DNA from: a virus
Strand: one strand, 5' to 3'
DNA: 33,972 nucleotides
IMG/VR virus record: IMGVR_UViG_3300030090_000144
Span: 1-33,972 of that record
How positions within the stretch are numbered: the first letter of the stretch is position 1; each line of letters begins with the position of its first letter. The translations under genes were made by a program, and so were the position numbers. Positions 1-6,944 of this stretch are shown here, in pieces. A model generated the notes under the pieces. The model did no database searches, had not been told where the DNA came from, and saw nothing but the letters and a program-made list of their open reading frames with translations.

Positions 1-131
1 TTGCCGATCAATGCAGATAGCATAATTGTTTTACCAGCACCTGTTGGTGCTACAACAATGGTATTCTTATGCTTGTCTAGTGCATTAGAAGCATCTTGTA
101 CTGCTATTTCTTGATATGGTCTAAGAATCAT
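1..131 (-). CDS. DEAD/DEAH-type helicase, N-terminal fragment
   Basis: Only the first 43 codons are in the window; the gene runs off the left edge. The start is ATG at 131, overlapping the end of the HNH gene by 11 bases, with a weak GGAA ribosome site before it. The peptide begins with an LRPYQ-type Q motif (residues 3-7) and reaches the Walker A motif APTGAGKT at about residues 29-36, the layout of superfamily 2 helicases of the type III restriction (ResIII)/UvsW kind. In a phage such a protein would unwind DNA or branched recombination intermediates. Its position as the last visible gene of the recombination module, after the Sak4-like ATPase, fits that. The C-terminal motifs cannot be seen, so the subfamily is open. 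Confidence 0.85.
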   Translation of the reverse strand, partial: MILRPYQEIAVQDASNALDKHKNTIVVAPTGAGKTIMLSALIG

Positions 132-678
132 TTTGTATTCCATGATGTTTGTGATGACAAGATATACAAAGCAAATCACATTTATCTATTTCTTTTTTTA
201 TTCTCTCCATTGAATGATTTTTTCCAACCATTCTAGAAACATTAGTGATTTTTTCATTCGGATCTCTATGATGAAAATGTAAAATATCAGGATTTTCATT
301 ATATCCACAAACCTTACAACCCACTTCTTTTTTATAAGCACTTATTTGCAATCTTTTTTCAGCTTTACGTCTGGCATTTAATCTATTACTAGCTTTGTTT
401 TTAAATCTTTCATCAGCATCTTTCTTTGATTCTTCTTGTGTTAAGTTCATTTCTAATGAGTGCTTAGTTATAAAGCTTTTTAAATCTTTATTAAAATTGG
501 TATAGTTTTCTAACTTATTTGCTAAGTCTCTAAACTGTGAAGCTAAATGATTAAGTTTAATTTGTTCTTGTACTAATTCGTTAGGATAATCATCTTTTAT
601 AATATAACCATCTAATTTTGTTTTAACTCCGTTCCGAATACCATAAGCATTTTTTACTTGGCTAACTATTTTCATCAT
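121..678 (-). CDS. HNH endonuclease with long helical N-terminus
   Basis: 185 residues. The C-terminal third carries an HNH zinc-finger nuclease: C121-x2-C124, the FHHRDP core at 135-140 (H136, H137) and C171-x2-C174 followed by H175, H178 and H179. Such enzymes nick or cut DNA; in phages they may be free-standing homing endonucleases or packaging/replication helpers. The first 110 residues are charged and helical with no domain I recognise. Two ATG codons stand in tandem at 678 and 675; a GAGGGAC ribosome site lies about 6 bases upstream. The gene sits between the SSB-like gene and the helicase, separated from the former by 105 non-coding bases and overlapping the latter by 11 bases, so it is translationally embedded rather than an obvious recent insertion. 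Confidence 0.85.
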   Translation of the reverse strand: MMKIVSQVKNAYGIRNGVKTKLDGYIIKDDYPNELVQEQIKLNHLASQFRDLANKLENYTNFNKDLKSFITKHSLEMNLTQEESKKDADERFKNKASNRLNARRKAEKRLQISAYKKEVGCKVCGYNENPDILHFHHRDPNEKITNVSRMVGKNHSMERIKKEIDKCDLLCISCHHKHHGIQNDS

Positions 679-783
679 CTGTCCCTCATTGGCTATAAAT
701 GGTGGGTAGTTTTAGGGCATCGCACTACCCAAGCGACTTGCAAGTAGACTAAGGTCAGTTAGCCCTTGCTATGCCTGCCATCA
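679..783. other. 105-base intergenic gap with hairpin and palindrome
   Basis: One of the few non-coding stretches. It contains a 7-bp inverted repeat, gggtagt at about 705-711 and actaccc at 724-730 with a 12-13 base loop, and a perfect 10-bp palindrome acttgcaagt at 736-745. There is no U-tract after the hairpin on either strand, so it does not look like an intrinsic terminator. It could be a leader structure for the HNH gene or a protein-binding site. No ORF longer than nine codons is visible here. Confidence 0.5.
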
Positions 784-1383
784 TTACCTAGCCCAATCAG
801 GTACTGCATTACCATTATTGGTAGGTGCAGGTGATGGTGTGTTAGCTGGTGCAGATCCACTTGGTATGTATCCTTCCATGCCTTGAGTCAATATGACCTT
901 ACATCTATTCTTATCAGAATACTGTGGATCATTTGATTTCTCAATACCGATCTTCACACATACGTTCATGCCATTAATGGATGCAACTCCACCTTTTTGC
1001 ATATCTATTTGCCTAACTGCTTGAGCTTCAGGTGAAGCATCCATTGCTGAAATATTATTATGACTTTCAACAACTGCTTTCAACCACTGCAATCCAATCT
1101 TCTTGGACTTAGATACACCACTATCGTCTTTAGCATCACCATCAAAAAAGTGATTTTGCCAAAACTTACGTTTATCAAATTGACCACCAATAATGGTGTA
1201 CTCAACTTCAAGCCACTTAGCTGATGTAGTCTGTGATGCCTTAAATATAGGAGCATTACTAAATTCAGGCATTGTAACTGCATTAGGTTTAATTGTAATT
1301 ATTGCTCTTGCAATCGTATTCTCAGGGATTAACTCGAAATCACCTGATGGTGACATATCACCGACATTATTTAAATCAATCAC
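784..1383 (-). CDS. Probable single-strand DNA-binding protein
   Basis: 199 residues beginning at a GTG codon with an AGGAGA site 8 bases upstream; the start overlaps the stop of the Sak4-like ATPase gene by four bases. The body reads like a beta-rich OB-type phage SSB (residues 20-170, with basic and aromatic patches such as KRKFWQNHFF near 70). It is followed by a proline/alanine/asparagine-rich linker and a short conserved-looking end, VPDWAR. Sak4-type annealases are known to work with a phage SSB encoded beside them, so the adjacency is the main argument for function. The tip is not the acidic DDDIPF tail of bacterial SSB. The fold is inferred, not shown by a diagnostic motif. Confidence 0.6.
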   Translation of the reverse strand: MIDLNNVGDMSPSGDFELIPENTIARAIITIKPNAVTMPEFSNAPIFKASQTTSAKWLEVEYTIIGGQFDKRKFWQNHFFDGDAKDDSGVSKSKKIGLQWLKAVVESHNNISAMDASPEAQAVRQIDMQKGGVASINGMNVCVKIGIEKSNDPQYSDKNRCKVILTQGMEGYIPSGSAPANTPSPAPTNNGNAVPDWAR

Positions 1384-2246
1384 TGGACTTCTCCTCTCTC
1401 TGTTGGTTGTGATTGTGGATCAACAAATGTTAAATCCTTTTTCTGTGCAGATCCGTTAAGCTTGTTTATAAGTTTACCAAGATGTGGTTCTTCAACAACA
1501 TCAAGCTTTCCTGATCTATCTTTAGCTGGGTATCCCCACTCGTTAAGAGTTTGACAAACAAAAGCTCTATATGGTTGCACACCATCTCCACCACCCATAA
1601 CTGTCATTGTAATTACTTCATCAACAATACCAGGCAGTTCTCGTGCAGTTTTAGAACCCTCTATTTGTAACTCATAGTTAGTTCGACCATAGTCATCTAC
1701 CTTAGAGTCAAGAATGCCAACTAAAATAACATTCTTATCTCTAATGTGTTGTAAATGAGTAAGCCATGCCATCATTTCTCTTCCGTGCATACCATAGGCA
1801 GAACGAGTATCTACTTTACCTGATCTTTCTATAATATTATCGGGATGTGACATACAGTATTGAAAACACAAACGTCCTGCAACTGTAATACTATCAACAA
1901 AAATAGTATCATACTTGCCAAGTTTTTTGTGAAATTCATCACCATGTTCCTGCATGACTCTTTCATAATGAATATGATCATAAGGCTCTCTTGACAGTGA
2001 CGGATTAACACCACCAATGTAACAAACAAAATCACGACATTCTTGCCATGTATTTGGTCTAATTACATCAATTGGAAAATCCTTAATAGCAGTGTCACCT
2101 GCCTCAAGGTCAATGAACAATGTTTTATCAGGATCAAGGGTTCGGGCAAGAGTTGTCTTGCCCACACCACTTTGACCACAGATGACCATCTTATGACCTC
2201 TTTTTTCTGCCATACGTTGTTCGGCAGTTATTATTTGTAAAGCCAA
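1380..2246 (-). CDS. Sak4-like RecA-fold ATPase (recombinase/annealase)
   Basis: 288 residues. Walker A is GQSGVGKTT at residues 24-32 and Walker B is TIFVDS at 114-119, the arrangement of phage Sak4/AAA_24 proteins, which are short RecA-like ATPases acting in single-strand annealing with an SSB. I place the start at a TTG codon (2246-2244) because a GAGGAGG ribosome site lies 6 bases upstream and residues before the first ATG (residue 12) belong to the usual beta-strand before Walker A. The gene directly follows the 144-residue gene and overlaps the SSB-like gene by four bases, so the three are probably translated together from the promoter at 2722-2749. Confidence 0.85.
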   Translation of the reverse strand: MALQIITAEQRMAEKRGHKMVICGQSGVGKTTLARTLDPDKTLFIDLEAGDTAIKDFPIDVIRPNTWQECRDFVCYIGGVNPSLSREPYDHIHYERVMQEHGDEFHKKLGKYDTIFVDSITVAGRLCFQYCMSHPDNIIERSGKVDTRSAYGMHGREMMAWLTHLQHIRDKNVILVGILDSKVDDYGRTNYELQIEGSKTARELPGIVDEVITMTVMGGGDGVQPYRAFVCQTLNEWGYPAKDRSGKLDVVEEPHLGKLINKLNGSAQKKDLTFVDPQSQPTERGEVQ

Positions 2247-2681
2247 TTAAGCCTCCTCTTGTTGTACAAGATCAACATTAATAGTGCCTTGCTCGACAGT
2301 TCTAGCTGGTTGAAGCTTTTCTACTATAGCTGGAGGAGCATTTGTATATTTCCTCTCGTCAACAGAGTATGTGACTTTTGCATAGTGTCTAGCATCATCA
2401 GCATCCATACTATCGAAAGCATCTCTTAATGCTTGTTGATCCCATGTTACTTTTTTTGCTATGGAGACCTTAACTTTATCTTCTTGATCAGAAAATACAG
2501 TAGTCGTACCGAAATCTTTGCCTTGTCTCTGCAAATCTTCACGAGCAATACTAAAGTATCTATCGGTAAGATAGCCGTTAAGCTCTTCCATTTTCTTTTT
2601 ATATTGATCAATCTCACGTTTTATAGACATCTTTGCCTGTAAAAGTTCGTGATCACTCATGTCATAGAAATTCTGTTCCAT
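2247..2681 (-). CDS. Conserved-type protein of unknown function in the recombination operon
   Basis: 144 residues, ATG start with GTGAGG five bases upstream. The first 45 residues are a charged helix (likely coiled coil), followed by a beta region around KVKVSIAKKVTWD (69-81) and a helical/acidic end. I do not recognise a named family with certainty. It is the first gene after the strong promoter at 2722-2749 and directly abuts the Sak4-like gene, so a role in recombination or nuclease control is a reasonable guess from position alone. Confidence 0.65.
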   Translation of the reverse strand: MEQNFYDMSDHELLQAKMSIKREIDQYKKKMEELNGYLTDRYFSIAREDLQRQGKDFGTTTVFSDQEDKVKVSIAKKVTWDQQALRDAFDSMDADDARHYAKVTYSVDERKYTNAPPAIVEKLQPARTVEQGTINVDLVQQEEA

Positions 2682-2709
2682 ACTAACCTCACTTTCGTTA
2701 AAATTTCTA

Positions 2710-2717
2710 CTTGCAAG
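2710..2717. promoter_or_regulatory. Perfect 8-bp palindrome at predicted transcription start
   Basis: CTTGCAAG reads identically on both strands and lies about 5 bases downstream of the -10 box of the promoter at 2722-2749, over the expected transcription start. A 12-base match CTTGCAAGTAGA recurs in opposite orientation at 737-748, in the other larger gap of this module. It is a candidate operator, possibly for the ribbon-helix-helix protein encoded nearby. The 8-mer also occurs inside coding sequence near 11201 and 31230, so chance is not excluded. Confidence 0.3.
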
Positions 2718-2721
2718 GTTA

Positions 2722-2749
2722 AATATAGCGATGATTACAACAATGTCAA
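2722..2749 (-). promoter_or_regulatory. Sigma-70 promoter for the recombination operon
   Basis: Read on the minus strand: a perfect TTGACA -35 box (2744-2749), 16 bases, then TATATT (2722-2727), a 5/6 match to the -10 box. It is in the 79-base gap between the DUF1064 gene and the 144-residue gene, about 40 bases before the latter's start. It would drive the 144-residue protein, Sak4-like ATPase, SSB, HNH and helicase as an early operon by host RNA polymerase; no phage RNA polymerase gene is visible. Confidence 0.65.
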
Positions 2750-2760
2750 TAGCTAAACTA

Positions 2761-3138
2761 TCATTTTTTTTTGTATGATAGATGAATGTCTATATTATGT
2801 ATGGCTTTCATCATCTTTTTTTTTAGCTTAAACTCAGGTGTCAACACACCTTTTGCGTCCTCTACAACCAATCTTGAGAAACCATCTTCTTCTTGTTGTA
2901 AGTATCTAAAGTCGGCTATGTAATCACAAATTTTTACATCATTAATAGATAATTCATATTTAATTTGACGCTCTAACTCTGTAACAACACCAGCTCTTTC
3001 CATAGCTTTTAGTTGTCCCCATCTCTCTGCTTCCCACCTAGAATCAAACTTTAATCCCATAGCAATGGTTTTTTTTGCAAAATACTTATTGTTGCTTCTT
3101 CTAGTCTTTTTGGGTATAAATGGGTATGTATGGGTCAT
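2761..3138 (-). CDS. DUF1064 family protein, nuclease candidate
   Basis: 125 residues. The FDSRWEAERW segment (31-40), YIADFRY with D76, and VVEDAKG (91-97, E93 and K96) followed by a lysine-rich helix are the hallmarks of DUF1064, a phage family placed with the PD-(D/E)xK nuclease/Holliday-junction-resolvase-like fold. The plausible metal ligands are E36, D76, E93 and K96. It probably processes DNA during recombination or replication. The start at 3138 has no ribosome site: the bases before it are the complement of the GGAGG of the opposite-strand gene at 3151. Downstream ATG 27 would cut into the conserved block, so 3138 is kept. Confidence 0.8.
   Translation of the reverse strand: MTHTYPFIPKKTRRSNNKYFAKKTIAMGLKFDSRWEAERWGQLKAMERAGVVTELERQIKYELSINDVKICDYIADFRYLQQEEDGFSRLVVEDAKGVLTPEFKLKKKMMKAIHNIDIHLSYKKK
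3092..3120 (+). promoter_or_regulatory. Sigma-70-like promoter for the plus-strand regulator gene
   Basis: TTGCTT (3092-3097), a 17-base spacer and TATAAA (3115-3120) precede the GGAGG (3139-3143) and ATG (3151) of the only plus-strand gene. It lies inside the antisense of the DUF1064 N-terminus. The -35 box is a partial match, so this is moderate evidence. Confidence 0.45.
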
Positions 3139-3150
3139 GGAGGTAGTATA

Positions 3151-3363
3151 ATGACAGATATTTCAAAATTCAAGTCTGTTGGCTTAGATCGCAAAAGTTA
3201 TGATAAATTAATTAAGATATGTGAGCATCAAAGACGAAACATTAGGCAACAATTAAGTCTTATGATTGATCAAGAGTTTGATAAAGAAGAATATAATAAA
3301 TATAAAACTAAGGTAACAAGTTTAGGATTAGGTGCTATCAATAGCATTCATACGAGAGATTAG
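3151..3363 (+). CDS. Small ribbon-helix-helix-type DNA-binding protein candidate
   Basis: 70 residues from the ATG at 3151, chosen because GGAGG stands 7 bases upstream; the longer open frame from 3130 adds only an untranslated-looking stretch. Residues 7-44 (strand around KSVGLD, helix SYDKLIKIC, turn at HQRRNI, helix RQQLSLMIDQEF) follow the strand-helix-helix pattern of Arc/CopG-type repressors, which bind short palindromes as dimers. It is the only gene on this strand, starts 12 bases from the oppositely oriented DUF1064 start, and its last 36 bases overlap the lysozyme gene tail to tail. A regulator of the early/late boundary is the obvious hypothesis; the fold call is by eye. Confidence 0.6.
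   Translation: MTDISKFKSVGLDRKSYDKLIKICEHQRRNIRQQLSLMIDQEFDKEEYNKYKTKVTSLGLGAINSIHTRD
3290..3319 (-). promoter_or_regulatory. Weak promoter candidate for the DUF1064 gene
   Basis: On the minus strand TTGTTA (3314-3319), 18 bases, TATATT (3290-3295). It would give the DUF1064 gene a transcript with a long leader that is antisense to the plus-strand regulator. The -35 is poor and the spacing long, so this is tentative. Confidence 0.2.
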
Positions 3364-3777
3364 ACGATCAGCGCGTTTGGTTACCTGCTTGTGCCACTTC
3401 GAGTCTTCCATTTGAATTGCACATTCTTTCCAGTTTCTTTCAGCCACAGCTTTACATAGCTTTCTAAATTTAGATAGGCGTGGTCTACCAAGATTAAACA
3501 TCATGTTTGCCAGAATCTGCTGTGCCTCTTCTGGTAAATCTTGAAAGTTACCGAATAATTGTTCGCACTCATCAATCGTAATCTGGATGTCTTTATCAAA
3601 CAATTCGTTGACTCTCTCTTCTGATACTGGTGTTCCAACTGGCTTACCATACTCTTCATCCCACTCGTTTATAAGGTGACCAATTCCTAGCGTGGGTAGG
3701 TTAAGGTGGTCTAAATAAATAGAATTGACACAGCCCTCATCAACTTTGAGGGTGTCTCTTAGCTGTTCTACGTTCAT
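3328..3777 (-). CDS. T4-type lysozyme (endolysin, GH24)
   Basis: 149 residues, close to the 164 of T4 lysozyme. E14, D23 and T29 (in KVDEG, YLD, LPTLGIGHL) reproduce the catalytic triad with exactly the spacing of T4 E11-D20-T26, and GIGH follows as in the family. It cleaves the N-acetylmuramic acid-N-acetylglucosamine bond of host peptidoglycan at lysis. There is no signal peptide, so it needs a holin; the 3-TM holin is far away at 28224-28619. Its start overlaps the stop of the 1056-residue virion protein by four bases, so it is the last gene of the long late operon. Confidence 0.95.
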   Translation of the reverse strand: MNVEQLRDTLKVDEGCVNSIYLDHLNLPTLGIGHLINEWDEEYGKPVGTPVSEERVNELFDKDIQITIDECEQLFGNFQDLPEEAQQILANMMFNLGRPRLSKFRKLCKAVAERNWKECAIQMEDSKWHKQVTKRADRLISRMNAIDST

Positions 3778-6700
3778 TGTGTTCCTCTTCTTCTCTGTGC
3801 TATGGCTATATCAGTAGGGTTTAATCCTAATGAAAAGGCATTAGCTGGATTCGTAACATCTATGTTTCCTAATGTTGTGCCAGATACTGGTTCTGGTATC
3901 TTTAATTGACTCAAAGGTACATTAGGTCTAGTTGGTTGTAAGAATGTAGATAGATTGCCAGTCTTTAAATCTTCAGCCTTTATGTCTGGCAACTTAACAT
4001 TTAAACCTTGACTCTCAAGAAATGCTTGAGCTTGACTCTCTGCATTATCAATAGTTTCTTGCATTGTTTGTCCTATTCCAATGCTAAGAGCTTTACCTAT
4101 AATAGATCCATATTCTCTTGCTCTTTCAGCAGGTTTTTTAAATTGATCTAAAACAACACCATTATATTGTTTTAGTATGTCATCATAATATCCATTAGAT
4201 AAAAGCCTGTTACCTAAAATACTAAATTTCACAAGTTTACCTACGTTTTGGAATGGAGAAGCAGCTATATTAGCGGCAACGAGATCACCACCTTCAGCAG
4301 TTCTGGCATTAAATTTAAGTATCCTACCAAAGTTTTTCATATTGTTACCAACTTCTTTACCAAAAACTGTAACAAGTTTATTGTCTTTGGAAGCCGCTAG
4401 TAGTCTGTCAGCAAAAGCATTTAGAGATTTGCCATCAGTCATTATAGATTCACCAAAATCATCTATAATACTGTTAATGTAATAGCTCCTTATTTTGTTT
4501 AAGGCTTGCTCACCATTTTGACCTTGTTTCTTAAAATACTCTATTACTGGTTTTATCTGTGAGTTTTTAGTTGTTTTTTGCACAAGAAAACGAGCTGCCT
4601 CAACTGGATCTAAATCACCAGTATCATCAGCCAACTTTCTAAGAACTACATTTTTTTGATTAGCGGCTAATCTTTTTTGTGTGGTTGCTAATGCTTCTAA
4701 CTTTCTAACGAGTAAAGCATTCGATGTTGTATCACCTTTGATATTTCTAAACTGTCTAAGAACTTGTGGAGATTCCAAACCTGTAATTTTCACAGATCCT
4801 ATTTCATCTGCTAGTTTAAGTATCTGATCTGTTTCTGCTCCGAACAATTCTTTAGCAGTCGTTCCTAAATTTTTAATTGATTGTGCAAATTTCTCAGAAT
4901 TAAAGTTTTTAACATTTGTAAAATTACTTATTCCAGATTTTTTAAGAGCTTCTTCTAATGTATGATTGGCGGCTCTTGCGACAAATTCATCAGCTAATTG
5001 CGCTCCACCACCATATTCTGTGATAAATTTTCTAGCTTGTTGAATAAATTCAGGATTATTATTTTTTACGACATTCTCATAAATATCAATATTTTGTGGT
5101 ATTTCATCAACAATGTCGCCAGGTTGTCTTTTATATTTTTCTAAATTTTTAATTGTTTTTGAAGCATTTAAATCTTCAATAAGTTTTCTTCCTAAGAAAA
5201 ATTTTGTTTGTGCATTTTTTATTGCTTTTCCAGCATTTTTAAATTTTTGAGCGTCAGCAGGAGATAATGATTCTCTTGCTATTATCTCTCTAAATGTTGC
5301 ACTATTTTCATCACCCATTTCTTTAAAAATTTTGTCAACTTGATCAAGTAATCCATCACCATCTTTTGTAACAAGTTCTCCACGAACTGTTTTTGAAGTA
5401 GGTGGTAATTCCATTCTTATATCACTTAATGTTTTTCTTAAATTGTATATCTGATTAAAAGAAGCTTTTTTGTTGAACGCCGCTCCTCCAACATTTTCTA
5501 CGGCTGCGATAATTTGTGATATACTTTTTCCGTCTTTTGTGCCAGCGGCTATTGAAGATCCATAGTCTCTTTTAAGTCTTTTAATTGTGTCTTTAAATCT
5601 ACCAGTAGTTATAAAAGCATCACCACCTAAACTTGAATTTCTTAACACTTTATCAACTGCAGCAAATTTACCTGAAATCATTTCATCAAAATTGATAGAT
5701 GCGTCTCTAATAATTTCAAATAAATCACTCTCAACATTTGAATTTCTAACTCCAGCTTGTTTAAAAGCATTTACAGAATCTTCTAAATGTTTAACGACTG
5801 CACCTGATAATTGTTCTTCTACATTTAAAAGTTTAGTATTGTTTTCAACCATGCCATCTTTAAGTATTTGTCCTACATCTGCATCAATAACGTCATCTGT
5901 AACACCATACTTTTGTTTATAAGCATCAAGTAATGTTTTAATTTGATCATTGTTGTTTTTCAATCGATCAGATGTTTTAAATATTTTTTCACCAATCGCT
6001 TGTATTCTAGCTACAAGTGATGGTGCTTTTATTGCTGATAGAGTTGGTCTTACACCAAATCCACCACGAACAACTGTTCCGTCTGGCTTTGTCACAACGC
6101 GACTTGTGGCAGCTATTTGTTCATCAGCAGATAATTTTGCAAAATCTTTTGGCTTAATTATATTACCAGCTTCATCAATAGGTTCTGATATAGATTGTCC
6201 TGCTGTGGTTGCTTCTTTAGAAGTTAATCCCTTGCCAGGTGTAACTCCTCTTCGTGCAAATCTAAAAGCTGCTACTGCTCCACCAAGCAATCCTTCACCT
6301 ACAAATCCGTAAGCAAATTCTCTACCTATGTCTTTAGCTATCTCTTCTCCTGATTGTTTTGATACACCAGCTAAAGCTTCAACACCTTCTTCAATAGCTT
6401 GTCCACTACCAGCTCCTACTCCAGCACCAATGGCTGCACCAAGAACAGGTATTGGTATCAACAGTTGACCTGCTATTGCTCCACCTATACCAGTTATTAG
6501 TTCTGGTGCTATACCAGATAAATCTGAGAAATCGTAACGACTGAATCCTTCTTCATCTATGAGTATATTTTTATCTGTCTCTTGTCCAAATTTTGAAGCT
6601 CCAGTTGGAGTTAGAGCTAATCTACCTCTGTTGTCTCTAGTAAAATCATCATCTGACAAATCAAACTTTCTTAATATAGCCTCTTCTTCTTCTTTTGTTT

Positions 6701-6944
6701 CAGCTACTCCGAGTGCAGCTCTCAGTGCATTGTTCTTAATTCCTGTTTCGACATCGAACAATTGTTTGTTTTTTTCTGGTGATGGCTCAGTTGTTTGTGC
6801 TGCTACTTCTTCAGCTTTTTTTGATTCAGCAAGTTTCTGTTGCACTATCTGATTAATAGCAACCTGTTCTTCTTCGGTAGGCTCATTACCTTCAATCTCA
6901 AAATTAAAGCTTTCATTAGGTAAATTTATTTTTATCTTTGCCAT
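3774..6944 (-). CDS. Large internal virion (DNA ejection) protein candidate
   Basis: 1056 residues, the largest gene here. The N-terminus is acidic and helical; residues 145-183 and 212-227 are glycine-zipper/hydrophobic stretches (GIGGAIAG, GAAIGAGVGAGSGQ) able to insert into a membrane, and the remaining 800 residues are charged and helical. This architecture, and the place after the tail genes, fits podovirus ejection proteins that leave the virion with the DNA and form a conduit across the cell envelope. No lytic transglycosylase motif was recognised. The start shares one base with the stop of the 612-residue gene (TAATG). Function is inferred from architecture and order. Confidence 0.65.
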   Translation of the reverse strand: MAKIKINLPNESFNFEIEGNEPTEEEQVAINQIVQQKLAESKKAEEVAAQTTEPSPEKNKQLFDVETGIKNNALRAALGVAETKEEEEAILRKFDLSDDDFTRDNRGRLALTPTGASKFGQETDKNILIDEEGFSRYDFSDLSGIAPELITGIGGAIAGQLLIPIPVLGAAIGAGVGAGSGQAIEEGVEALAGVSKQSGEEIAKDIGREFAYGFVGEGLLGGAVAAFRFARRGVTPGKGLTSKEATTAGQSISEPIDEAGNIIKPKDFAKLSADEQIAATSRVVTKPDGTVVRGGFGVRPTLSAIKAPSLVARIQAIGEKIFKTSDRLKNNNDQIKTLLDAYKQKYGVTDDVIDADVGQILKDGMVENNTKLLNVEEQLSGAVVKHLEDSVNAFKQAGVRNSNVESDLFEIIRDASINFDEMISGKFAAVDKVLRNSSLGGDAFITTGRFKDTIKRLKRDYGSSIAAGTKDGKSISQIIAAVENVGGAAFNKKASFNQIYNLRKTLSDIRMELPPTSKTVRGELVTKDGDGLLDQVDKIFKEMGDENSATFREIIARESLSPADAQKFKNAGKAIKNAQTKFFLGRKLIEDLNASKTIKNLEKYKRQPGDIVDEIPQNIDIYENVVKNNNPEFIQQARKFITEYGGGAQLADEFVARAANHTLEEALKKSGISNFTNVKNFNSEKFAQSIKNLGTTAKELFGAETDQILKLADEIGSVKITGLESPQVLRQFRNIKGDTTSNALLVRKLEALATTQKRLAANQKNVVLRKLADDTGDLDPVEAARFLVQKTTKNSQIKPVIEYFKKQGQNGEQALNKIRSYYINSIIDDFGESIMTDGKSLNAFADRLLAASKDNKLVTVFGKEVGNNMKNFGRILKFNARTAEGGDLVAANIAASPFQNVGKLVKFSILGNRLLSNGYYDDILKQYNGVVLDQFKKPAERAREYGSIIGKALSIGIGQTMQETIDNAESQAQAFLESQGLNVKLPDIKAEDLKTGNLSTFLQPTRPNVPLSQLKIPEPVSGTTLGNIDVTNPANAFSLGLNPTDIAIAQRRRGTQ

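Noticed and set aside
5587-6312. Two plus-strand open frames opposite the 1056-residue gene
   Set aside because: They are antisense to a well-supported gene, are Ser/Pro/Ala/Ile-rich as expected from the complement of its codons, and have no ribosome sites.
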